A stretch of DNA of 22,667 bases from a virus. Positions 7,497 to 14,181 of the stretch are shown here, piece by piece. Numbering within the stretch: position 1 is the first letter of the stretch; each line of letters begins with the position of its first letter. The notes under the pieces were generated by a model. It did no database searches. It saw only the letters and a list, made by a program, of their open reading frames with translations, and was not told the origin of the DNA. Location: IMG/VR virus record IMGVR_UViG_3300036770_000627, positions 1 to 22,667 of that record; one strand, written 5' to 3'. Made by a program: the position numbers and the translations under genes.

Positions 7497-7505
7497 GATA
7501 AATAT
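7497..7505 (+). promoter_or_regulatory. Late-promoter-like core (GATAAATAT) before the tail tube gene
   Basis: GATAAATAT sits 20 bp before the tube ATG, with the strong ribosome site AGGAGA at 7512-7517 between them. It directly follows the post-sheath hairpin, so the tube gene can be transcribed apart from the sheath. Confidence 0.55.
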
Positions 7506-7525
7506 TAAAACAGGAGAAAGTTTAA

Positions 7526-8137
7526 ATGTCTTTAGATTCATTACTTAGATTATCTGTAGCAGGAAGTGATGGTGGGGTTGGTAATCAATCATTACTAATG
7601 CCAAAACTTCAATACAGATTTAGAGTTGAGTTTTTCAACTTTGGTGTAGATCCTACTGGTCCATTAGCTCTAACAAGACAAATTGTAGACGTTACAAGAC
7701 CACAAGTTCAGTTTGATGAAATTACATTGAATGTTTATAATAGCCGTGTATACCTAGCAGGAAAACATGCTTGGCAACCAATGACTGTAAACGTTCGTGA
7801 CGATGCATCTGGTGAAGTTAGCAGAGCAGTAGGAGAACAATTACAGAAACAATTAGATTTCCAACAGCAAGCTAGTGCTAGAACAGGTATTGATTATAAA
7901 TTTCAAACATTTGTTGAAATACTTGATGGTGGTAATGGCGTACTTACACCAAGAGTATTAGAAACATGGGAATTGTATGGTTGCTACTTACAACAGGCTA
8001 ACTATCAAACATTAAATTATGGTACAAGTGATGTTGTAACAATTGCTCTAACAATTCGTTACGATAATGCATTACAAAAACCTGATGGAAGTGGTGTCGG
8101 CACATTTGTAGGACAAGGAACAGGTGATTCAGTTTAA
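7526..8137 (+). CDS. 19: Tail tube protein, T4 gp19 type
   Basis: The 203-residue product is the subunit of the inner tail tube through which DNA passes. T4 gp19 is 163 residues, so this is slightly longer. The family features are visible: an N-terminal strand LQYRFRVEFFNFG (about residues 29-41), then VDVTRPQVQFDEITLNVYNS, then a helix with WQPMTVNVRDDASGEVSRAV. The C-terminal strands run around LETWELYGCYLQQANYQTLN and end in IALTIRYDNA. The start has an excellent AGGAGAAAG ribosome site. Its place directly after the sheath is the same as in T4. Five genes follow with gaps of one or two bases, apparently in one operon. Confidence 0.9.
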   Translation: MSLDSLLRLSVAGSDGGVGNQSLLMPKLQYRFRVEFFNFGVDPTGPLALTRQIVDVTRPQVQFDEITLNVYNSRVYLAGKHAWQPMTVNVRDDASGEVSRAVGEQLQKQLDFQQQASARTGIDYKFQTFVEILDGGNGVLTPRVLETWELYGCYLQQANYQTLNYGTSDVVTIALTIRYDNALQKPDGSGVGTFVGQGTGDSV

Positions 8138-8139
8138 TT

Positions 8140-8985
8140 ATGGCATTTTTAAGAGACTTTCCCTCACTGCTGGACTATGAAAATGCTTCAGCAGTTTTTA
8201 GAACAGACTTATACAAGAATGCTCCTAAACTAAAGTTCCAGTTTCATACATATTTTGATATTAATCCTCAAGCATATGACCAAGGTTTAAACACTGGAAG
8301 AAACTTTGGTATAGTAGTTAATACGGTACAACTTCCAAAATACAGTTTTAATACAGTACAACTTAATCAATATAATCGTAAACGTGTAATTCAAACAAAA
8401 ATAAAATACGATCCAGTCACAATTGTTTTCCACGATGATAATGGAAGTATGATTACTAAAATGTGGGAAGCTTATTACAAATATTATTATGGTGATGGTA
8501 GTAAACCTAAAGTTGTGTTTGCTGGTAATCGTGGCAATGACAGTGCTATACAAACTGGAGCTGGTGGCGTAGTGACTAGCAATAGTATGAGTGATTATAA
8601 TTCAAGAACTACATATGCTCCAAGTATAACTGGTAATGTTGATTGGGGTTATATAGGGGAAACAAATAAACCAGGTAGTCCACAGGGTAAAAAGATTCCT
8701 TTTTTTAAAACAATCACAGTATTTGGCTTTAGTCAAAACTATAAGTTTACAGCGTACACGCTTATTAATCCATTAATTACAGCATTTACACATGATACAT
8801 ATAATTATGATGAAGGTGGCGGTACAATGAAGAATACAATGACAGTTGATTATGAAACTGTTGTTTATAATTATGGAACATACAATGATCGTGCTCCATA
8901 TGATGTAATTAAAGGATTCGGGCTTCCTGAAAGTTATGACAATAGTGCTAGCCCAATAGAGCCTGCTCCAATCATAGCGAGATAA
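8140..8985 (+). CDS. Tail-tube-fold paralogue, possibly gp54-like baseplate-tube initiator
   Basis: The 281-residue product lies two bases after the tube gene. It shares the tube layout: a strand with KLKFQFHTYFDIN (residues about 30-42), then VVNTVQLPKYSFNTVQLNQYN (given here as VNTVQLPKYSF and TVQLNQYN). A strand-helix pair YDPVTIVFHDDNGSMITKMW corresponds to the tube segment PMTVNVRDDASGEV. A longer Gly/Asn/Ser-rich loop and extra C-terminal strands, rich in Tyr, make up the added length. In T4 the baseplate proteins gp48 and gp54 share the tube fold and start tube growth. This protein could be such a junction protein or a second tube subunit. No strong ribosome site precedes the ATG, so coupled translation is likely. 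Confidence 0.65.
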   Translation: MAFLRDFPSLLDYENASAVFRTDLYKNAPKLKFQFHTYFDINPQAYDQGLNTGRNFGIVVNTVQLPKYSFNTVQLNQYNRKRVIQTKIKYDPVTIVFHDDNGSMITKMWEAYYKYYYGDGSKPKVVFAGNRGNDSAIQTGAGGVVTSNSMSDYNSRTTYAPSITGNVDWGYIGETNKPGSPQGKKIPFFKTITVFGFSQNYKFTAYTLINPLITAFTHDTYNYDEGGGTMKNTMTVDYETVVYNYGTYNDRAPYDVIKGFGLPESYDNSASPIEPAPIIAR

Positions 8986-8987
8986 AA

Positions 8988-9278
8988 ATGAGTTTTAGTG
9001 ATAACGTTAATCGTAATTTAGTTAATGCTAACAATCGTCAAGGTGTGGCATATCAAAAAAATAGTGCCCAAGGAAATAACATTGGTTATTTTAAACAACT
9101 TAGTGATTTGTTACCTCAAGCGATTCAAAATTCTACAAATATTAGTAGAAATATATTATTTGACATACCAGGTGGATTTGGGGCAAGCCCAGGTCCATTG
9201 GGAGTTGCTGGATCAGCAACGGTGAATGCTATCAGTAAGCCACCGATAATAGGCACTACAACATACGCTGGATCATAA
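8988..9278 (+). CDS. Small Gly/Asn-rich protein of unknown function
   Basis: The 96-residue product is not recognised. It is polar at the N terminus, rich in Asn and Gln, with a short amphipathic stretch (about residues 35-60). The C-terminal half is rich in Gly, Pro, Ala and Ser and looks unstructured. There is no signal peptide or cysteine. It begins two bases after the tube-like gene and ends one base before the next. This close packing in a tail operon, and the start and stop codons fitting neatly, support it as a real gene rather than a chance frame. A role as a small tail or baseplate component is inferred only from place. Confidence 0.65.
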   Translation: MSFSDNVNRNLVNANNRQGVAYQKNSAQGNNIGYFKQLSDLLPQAIQNSTNISRNILFDIPGGFGASPGPLGVAGSATVNAISKPPIIGTTTYAGS

Positions 9279-9279
9279 A

Positions 9280-9642
9280 ATGGCAACAATTCAAGATAAT
9301 AGAAACAGCTTAGATAAAACTATAAGAATTTTTGATACATTCTATAACATTGATTTGGTTATTGACGCTAATCAATTTGATGTTGTATTTGGTTATTTTT
9401 ATGAAACTAGTGGGAGTAAAAAAATTGCTGGTAACTTTACAAGCATACTTTTTAGAATTAGTCAAATGACAGGTATAAATGTATTAACACTATTAGCAGA
9501 CTTACAAGGTCAACCAAATACTGTTTCTGTAAATAAAACAATCGCCTATTACCTAAATTCATTGAAATCAAAAACAGCACTTTATGGTATTAGTAATGTG
9601 CCTATTCCAAACTTTCCAGTAGCTAGAAATGTAGTATTATGA
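9280..9642 (+). CDS. Small conserved tail-cluster protein of unknown function
   Basis: The 120-residue product has the look of a folded alpha/beta protein: a strand KTIRIFDTFYNIDLVID, then FDVVFGYFYE, a central segment NFTSILFRISQMTGINVLTL, and a final helix IAYYLNSLKSKTALYG. The end NFPVARNVVL resembles, from memory, conserved hypothetical proteins of marine T4-like phages. I know no tested function. It has no catalytic motif, cysteine pair or membrane segment. It lies between the tube-like pair and gp4, with single-base gaps, and is presumably a structural or assembly factor of the tail or the head-tail joint. Confidence 0.7.
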   Translation: MATIQDNRNSLDKTIRIFDTFYNIDLVIDANQFDVVFGYFYETSGSKKIAGNFTSILFRISQMTGINVLTLLADLQGQPNTVSVNKTIAYYLNSLKSKTALYGISNVPIPNFPVARNVVL

Positions 9643-9643
9643 T

Positions 9644-10081
9644 ATGGCTAACTACGCTCAGGGATTCTATACAGTAAAAAATCCTTCGAAGTATGTGGGC
9701 AAACACCAACCTAAATATAGATCAGGTTGGGAACTTACATTTATGACGTTTTGTGATAATAATAAGAACGTATTATATTGGGCTAGCGAATCATTAATGA
9801 TCCCATATCGTCATCCGATTACTGGAAAGAAAACAATTTATATCCCAGATTTTTTTGTAGTATATGAAAATAAGCGTAAACAAAAAATAGCTGAGGTTGT
9901 GGAAATCAAACCAAAAAAAGAAAGCCTTATAGAAAGTAAAACAGCAAGTGCTAAAAATAAATTAATCGTTGCAATCAATCATGCCAAATGGCAAGCAGCA
10001 ATGGCGTATTGTAAACAATTTGGTTATACGTTTAGAGTAATAACTGAAGATGACCTTTTCTATAATGGAAGACGTAGATAA
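9644..10081 (+). CDS. 4: Head completion protein, T4 gp4 type, PD-(D/E)xK nuclease-like
   Basis: The 145-residue product matches T4 gp4 (150 residues), which is needed to finish the DNA-filled head before tail joining. It has a restriction-endonuclease-like core: E30 in RSGWELTF, P68-D69 in YIPDFFVVYE, and E87-x-K89 in VVEIKPKKE. The spacing fits a PD-(D/E)xK active site, so DNA cutting or end-processing is plausible, although the activity of gp4 is not firmly known to me. The C terminus has a helix AKWQAAMAYCKQFGYTFRVI, typical of the family. It begins one base after the 120-aa gene with no ribosome site, so coupled translation is likely. A late-promoter core overlaps its stop codon. Confidence 0.85.
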   Translation: MANYAQGFYTVKNPSKYVGKHQPKYRSGWELTFMTFCDNNKNVLYWASESLMIPYRHPITGKKTIYIPDFFVVYENKRKQKIAEVVEIKPKKESLIESKTASAKNKLIVAINHAKWQAAMAYCKQFGYTFRVITEDDLFYNGRRR

Positions 10082-10089
10082 ATAAATAC
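10077..10089 (+). promoter_or_regulatory. Doubled late-promoter core overlapping the gp4 stop codon
   Basis: GATAAATAAATAC contains two overlapping ATAAATA cores. It includes the TAA stop of gp4 (10079-10081) and ends three bases before the gp16 ATG. A transcript from here would have little or no leader. Confidence 0.5.
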
Positions 10090-10092
10090 CCT

Positions 10093-10575
10093 ATGACTAA
10101 AAAATTAGAAGAACTTTTTGAATTAGCCAGCTCAGATGATAATAACCTGACCGAACCATTACCTGAAATGACCAAAGAAGTCACACAAACAGCACTTACG
10201 AATTTAGATAAAATTGAAAACGCATTACCTCAAGTACGAGGTTTAGAAAGTGCTGACAATGAATTAGATGGTTTAGTTGAACTTGCTACAGATAGTTATA
10301 AAGATTTAATGGATCTTGGAATGCAAGTGGATAGTCGTTATAGTAGCGAGATATTTTCTGTTGCTGGAACTATGTTGGGACATGCTATTACTGCTAAAAC
10401 AGCTAAAATTAATAAGAAATTAAAAATGATTGATTTACAATTAAAGAAAGCTCAATTAGATAGCAAACTACAAAATAAAGAACAAGAAGTACAAAATATT
10501 CCCTTAGGCGAAGGCCAATCACTTGACCGTAATGAATTGCTTAGAGTTCTAAACGGCAAAAATAATCTTAATTGA
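10093..10575 (+). CDS. 16: Small terminase subunit, T4 gp16 type
   Basis: The 160-residue product is close in length to T4 gp16 (164). The small terminase binds DNA and regulates packaging by the large subunit. The first 70 residues are acidic and probably flexible. The core helices follow: YKDLMDLGMQVDSRYSSEIF, then SVAGTMLGHAITAKTAKINK, then a coiled-coil-like KKLKMIDLQLKKAQLDSK (to about residue 136). This helical pair matches the ring-forming core seen across T4-like small terminases. The C-terminal tail is short and polar. There is no clear ribosome site before the ATG; the doubled late-promoter core ends three bases upstream. No large terminase gene follows, unlike in T4. Confidence 0.75.
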   Translation: MTKKLEELFELASSDDNNLTEPLPEMTKEVTQTALTNLDKIENALPQVRGLESADNELDGLVELATDSYKDLMDLGMQVDSRYSSEIFSVAGTMLGHAITAKTAKINKKLKMIDLQLKKAQLDSKLQNKEQEVQNIPLGEGQSLDRNELLRVLNGKNNLN

Positions 10576-10582
10576 TAAATAT
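10574..10582 (+). promoter_or_regulatory. Late-promoter-like core overlapping the gp16 stop
   Basis: GATAAATAT begins inside the TGA stop codon of gp16 (10573-10575) and lies 17 bp before the ATG at 10600. A modest AGGGA ribosome site at 10588-10592 lies between them. Confidence 0.5.
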
Positions 10583-10599
10583 AATATAGGGACCTAAAT

Positions 10600-11223
10600 A
10601 TGAAAAGTTTGAAACAATATATTTTTGAGAGTGTACATACTTATAATTACACCATTAAAATAGCGGGTGATATTGATAAGAACTGGTTGGATATGTTCAA
10701 GTACAACTTGAATAAGTTTGATCCTATTAAGATAAGCGATCCAATTAGTACCCCAATACAAAAATCACCATATGGATTTCCAAGCATAGAAAACCAGCCA
10801 ATACATATTATCAAATGTGAGTTTCGCTATCCAGCAACAGAACCAATGGTACAACAAATAGCACAATTACTTGGCTATAATGTTAACATGGTTCGTATGG
10901 TAGGTAGTAGTTTTGATGATAGTATTAATAATGAAGCTGAAGGTTACGCAAATGAAATGCGTGATAATCCATTGTTATTAACTCCTGAAATGGGGGAACA
11001 GCCTAACGCTAAAGAAGCTAATAAGGCATATGGTGATAGTTATTTACAAAGTATTAAAGATCAAGCTAAGGATAGTAAGATTGACATTCCATTTGCTGGT
11101 CAAAAAACACCAGATGCGTTTGATCCATTTAAACCATATTTAGCAGATGACCCACGTGGATTGAATAGTCCAATGAGCAAAATCACAAGACCGCCTAAGC
11201 CAAAGACTGGCGCAATGGCTTAA
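10600..11223 (+). CDS. Probable internal head protein with prohead-targeting N terminus
   Basis: The 207-residue product is not a named family to me. Its first residues, MKSLKQYIFESV, resemble the capsid-targeting peptide of T4 internal proteins (such as MKTYQEFIAE). The sequence I-F-E before S11 fits the (Leu/Ile)-x-Glu cleavage rule of the prohead protease gp21. Residues about 15-100 look folded, with alternating strands: YTIKIAGDIDKNWLDMFKYN, then HIIKCEFRYPATEP and a helix PMVQQIAQLLGYNV. The last 90 residues are polar, with Pro, Asp and Lys, and end in a basic Pro-Lys tail. Its own late promoter precedes it and the 947-aa gene follows 18 bp after, so both probably act in head assembly. 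Function beyond that is inference. Confidence 0.7.
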   Translation: MKSLKQYIFESVHTYNYTIKIAGDIDKNWLDMFKYNLNKFDPIKISDPISTPIQKSPYGFPSIENQPIHIIKCEFRYPATEPMVQQIAQLLGYNVNMVRMVGSSFDDSINNEAEGYANEMRDNPLLLTPEMGEQPNAKEANKAYGDSYLQSIKDQAKDSKIDIPFAGQKTPDAFDPFKPYLADDPRGLNSPMSKITRPPKPKTGAMA

Positions 11224-11241
11224 GAATAGAGGAAACATAAA

Positions 11242-14085
11242 ATGAATTTTAAAGACATGTTAGATAAATTATCAGTGCTAAGTGAAGCAACAAAAGAAAC
11301 TGAAAAAGGTCGTGTTCACAAAGCTGAGCCAGGGGGCTATGGTCGTAAATATGACACCGACGAAGAAGGTGATGAAAAAGACGGCGATAAAGATGCTAAG
11401 AAGCCAACTGAAAAGCGTGGTCGTGGTCGTCCAGCAAAAACTGGTGCTCATGTAAGCAGTCCAGCTGAGAAGAAAAAACAACAAGAAAAAGAAAAAGCTA
11501 GTAAAGATTTACAAAGCTTTATTGTAGGTAATGTGCCAAAAAAGCCAAGTAAAGAATTGAAAAACTTGCCTAGCAAAAAACACAGTCTCAAAGAATTCTT
11601 TGAACAGATTGATGAAGAAAGAATGATTAAAGAGGCTGAACAAATTACAATGATGCCAGCTAAATCAAATACTCAAGTTATCCAACAAGGTAATAAAACT
11701 TTAGGAACTATAAGCAATCCAAACTTAGCCTCACAAATTAAACAGGCTATTGGTAGAGGCGAAATGAGTTTGGCTGGTACTGAGTTAGGTGAAGAAAAAG
11801 AAAAGTGGATTCAAAAGGCAGTTAAACATCCAGGAGCCTTGCGTAAAAAATTAGGTGCTAAAGAAGGTGAACCTATTCCAGCTGGTAAGTTAGAAAAAGC
11901 CACACATAGCAAAGATCCTACCACAGCAAGACAGGCAAGATTAGCACAAACTTTAAGAAAGATTAACAAAGAAAGTGTAAACGAAGGTTGGTCATTTGAT
12001 GATTTAGTAGGAACCTGGGCAGCGGAACTTAGAAGCGCTCTCGGCTCTGACGCTTATGGTGTGAAAGTGTTTCCTAGTGGCACGGGACATAGAGGTATTG
12101 CTGATGTAATTATAGATGGCAATGAACGTGGTTTTTTGATGAATGATGAGGGACTTCAGCAAGCTATTAAGTTTATAAAAGGCATAAAACAAAGATACCG
12201 AGATGAATTTGATAGATTTGAAAGAGAAGCAGGTCAGCAAGGTATGGCGGGAGGTAAACTTAACGAAGTAGAACGTCCAACAGCAGATAATATGAGTGCT
12301 ATGGGTGCTGGCTTAGGTGCTGGTCGTAGCAACGCAGCACTAGAAGAAGCCAAGAAAACTGTTAAAAAAGATGACAAAGCTGAAAAAGCTGGTAAAAAAG
12401 TTGCCAAAGATATTGAATATGATGAAAAAGTAAAAGACAAAATTCACGGCACAAAGCGTCATAGCGAAGATGAAAAAGCAGAACGTGCAGGTAAGAAAGT
12501 TGCTAAAGACATTGAGTATGATGAAAAGAAGAAACATGTAAAAGAAGCAACTGTTAAGAGTGATGACAAAGCTGAAAAAGCTGGTAAAAAAGTTGCCAAA
12601 GATATTGAATACGATGAAAAAGTAAAAGACAAGATCCATGGCAAAAAGCGTCATAGCGAAGATGAAAAAGCAGAACGTGCAGGTAAGAAAATTGCTAAAG
12701 ACATTGAGTATGATGAAAAGAAGGATAAGAAAAAGAAAATGAATGAAAGCGCACATAGACATTCTTCAGCAAGATTAATGGGTAAAGCACATGCTTTAGC
12801 AAAAGAAGGTTATAATTGTAAGTATGAAGACATGGAAGAAGCCAAAATGTACCATGAAGGATACAAAGAAGGCTTAGATGAATGTTATGGATTGATGCCT
12901 ATGCGTGGTGTTGTAGTTGGAGAAGAAATGCCAGCAGCAACAGTTCCAGGTATGGCAAGTCAAGCGATGCAAGCAATGGAAGATGACCTAGATGAAATGG
13001 ACAAAGGTGAATGGATGAAGCATAAAGCTCAAACAACACCAGGTGATACATTCAAGGCATTTGGGCAAACAATGCATCACAAAGATGTATTAGAAAATGA
13101 ATTTGCGTTTGAATCATTAGATAAGCAACTAAGTGACCTATTAACAGAAGGTGAGAAAGTTGAAGAAGGCATGAGTGTTTCAATTAGCAAAGGTCAACAA
13201 GGTGCTCCAGATAGTGTCACAGTAAGTGCACAAGATAGTGAAGCTGAAAAATTACTTGGCTTTATTAAACAAGTTGGATTAGGAATATTTGGTGACGCCG
13301 GTCAAAGTAATTATGGCTCACCAATGAGTGCTGAACCAAAACATAGTCATGGTGAAATTGAAGTTGTTGATGACCACGATGGTATGATGAGTTTAATGAA
13401 AAAAATGAGTGGTATGGATCAAGGTGGTGAAGATTATCGTGATGAAGAACATCACGATGACGAGCATGGTCATGACCACGAAGAAGATAGCTGTAATGAA
13501 TGTGGTTACATGGAAAGTCAATGTAAATGTGACGAAGAAATGGTTGAAGACGAAAGTTATGACCAAGAAGAATATGAAGTCGCAGAACAGGCTGAAGAAA
13601 TGGAAGAAGGTGGTGATATTGACGAATTACGTAGATTAGCTGGTACAGTAAAGCCTGCTCCAGCAGCAGATCAAAAACGTGGTATCGAAGAAGATAATCC
13701 ACCAGATAGTGAAGAAGCAGAACATACTGCTGATGAAGAAGCAGAGGCTGCTGAGGATGCTGCTTTAGCTAAATCTGACCAACAAGATAAAACTCTAACT
13801 GTTAATGAAGATGGTGATGAAGCCAGTGAAGAACCAGAAGAAGGTATGGCTGAATCTACAGAAGATAAGGATAAGTTAGATGAGTGGGCTAATGAAGCTG
13901 GTAAACGTGGTACTGATGCAGCATTTTTAACAGATGATGAGTTTATGATTGATACAATTACATCAGGATTAAACAAGCGTAAAGTAACAGGTCAAACAAC
14001 TATTCCTGTAATTGCTAGTCAAGGTGCTAGAGATGGCAATGAAGACATTAATGCTTGGAAAAAGTTAGCTGGTTTATCAAAATAA
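11242..14085 (+). CDS. Large acidic repeat protein, candidate scaffold or internal head protein
   Basis: The 947-residue product has a strong AGAGGAAA ribosome site. Residues 1-16 end LSVLSE-A, fitting the T4 prohead protease rule; similar sites occur at IKE-A (131), LEE-A (369) and LLTE-G further on. Residues 58-66 (KRGRGRPAK) form an AT-hook, which binds the minor groove of AT-rich DNA. Residues about 189-242 (WIQKAVKHPGALRKKLG to ARLAQTLRK) form a basic module I recall from other phage proteins. A distinct folded segment at about 250-333 follows. Residues 377-494 hold two copies of a 54-residue Lys/Glu repeat. The C-terminal third is very acidic with His and a Cys cluster, C751-x2-C754-x6-C761-x-C763, and ends INAWKKLAGLSK. 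The gene ends at a strong terminator. Scaffold, internal DNA-binding protein or both are possible; I am sure only that it is real. Confidence 0.75.
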   Translation: MNFKDMLDKLSVLSEATKETEKGRVHKAEPGGYGRKYDTDEEGDEKDGDKDAKKPTEKRGRGRPAKTGAHVSSPAEKKKQQEKEKASKDLQSFIVGNVPKKPSKELKNLPSKKHSLKEFFEQIDEERMIKEAEQITMMPAKSNTQVIQQGNKTLGTISNPNLASQIKQAIGRGEMSLAGTELGEEKEKWIQKAVKHPGALRKKLGAKEGEPIPAGKLEKATHSKDPTTARQARLAQTLRKINKESVNEGWSFDDLVGTWAAELRSALGSDAYGVKVFPSGTGHRGIADVIIDGNERGFLMNDEGLQQAIKFIKGIKQRYRDEFDRFEREAGQQGMAGGKLNEVERPTADNMSAMGAGLGAGRSNAALEEAKKTVKKDDKAEKAGKKVAKDIEYDEKVKDKIHGTKRHSEDEKAERAGKKVAKDIEYDEKKKHVKEATVKSDDKAEKAGKKVAKDIEYDEKVKDKIHGKKRHSEDEKAERAGKKIAKDIEYDEKKDKKKKMNESAHRHSSARLMGKAHALAKEGYNCKYEDMEEAKMYHEGYKEGLDECYGLMPMRGVVVGEEMPAATVPGMASQAMQAMEDDLDEMDKGEWMKHKAQTTPGDTFKAFGQTMHHKDVLENEFAFESLDKQLSDLLTEGEKVEEGMSVSISKGQQGAPDSVTVSAQDSEAEKLLGFIKQVGLGIFGDAGQSNYGSPMSAEPKHSHGEIEVVDDHDGMMSLMKKMSGMDQGGEDYRDEEHHDDEHGHDHEEDSCNECGYMESQCKCDEEMVEDESYDQEEYEVAEQAEEMEEGGDIDELRRLAGTVKPAPAADQKRGIEEDNPPDSEEAEHTADEEAEAAEDAALAKSDQQDKTLTVNEDGDEASEEPEEGMAESTEDKDKLDEWANEAGKRGTDAAFLTDDEFMIDTITSGLNKRKVTGQTTIPVIASQGARDGNEDINAWKKLAGLSK
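12370..12723 (+). repeat. Two near-identical 162-bp direct repeats, each made of two half-repeats
   Basis: 12370-12531 and 12562-12723 are the same length and differ at six bases by my count. The step is 192 bp (64 codons). Each copy encodes two versions of a half-unit, DxKAE(K/R)AGKK(V/I)AKDIEYDEK, so the unit occurs four times. Four of the six changes are silent and two change residues (Thr to Lys, Val to Ile). Confidence 0.9.
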
Positions 14086-14103
14086 CTTTTATAAGTTTAA
14101 ATT

Positions 14104-14130
14104 TACCCGACTTAGGTCGGGTATTTTTTT
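14104..14130 (+). terminator. Strong intrinsic terminator after the 947-aa gene
   Basis: TACCCGAC (14104-14111) pairs perfectly with GTCGGGTA (14116-14123) around a TTAG loop. Seven T residues follow directly (14124-14130). It begins 19 bases after the stop codon and separates the head-protein unit from the fibre unit. A weaker AT stem (14084-14097) lies just before it. Confidence 0.9.
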
Positions 14131-14154
14131 GGGTCATATGTTTATAAAAAGAAC

Positions 14155-14163
14155 GATAAATAC
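14155..14163 (+). promoter_or_regulatory. Late-promoter-like core (GATAAATAC) before the fibre gene
   Basis: GATAAATAC lies 18 bp before the ATG at 14182 and just after the terminator. AAGGTGA at 14169-14175 provides a ribosome site. This starts the unit of fibre, GH19 enzyme and Ig-repeat protein. Confidence 0.6.
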
Positions 14164-14181
14164 AAAATAAGGTGATAAAAT

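Noticed and set aside
9025-9225. Overlapping + strand frame of 66 codons
   Set aside because: Lies fully inside the 96-aa gene, which fits the operon spacing far better.
12340-12762. Minus-strand frame that looks like a membrane protein (Phe/Leu/Ile-rich)
   Set aside because: It is the complement of Lys/Glu repeats, which always reads as Phe/Leu; it follows the direct repeat exactly.
13265-13702. His/Leu-rich minus-strand frame of 145 codons
   Set aside because: Complement of the acidic tail of the 947-aa gene; no start signal.
14084-14097. Short AT-rich stem (AACTT/AAGTT) after the 947-aa gene
   Set aside because: Only five weak pairs; the GC-rich stem at 14104-14123 with its T-run explains termination.
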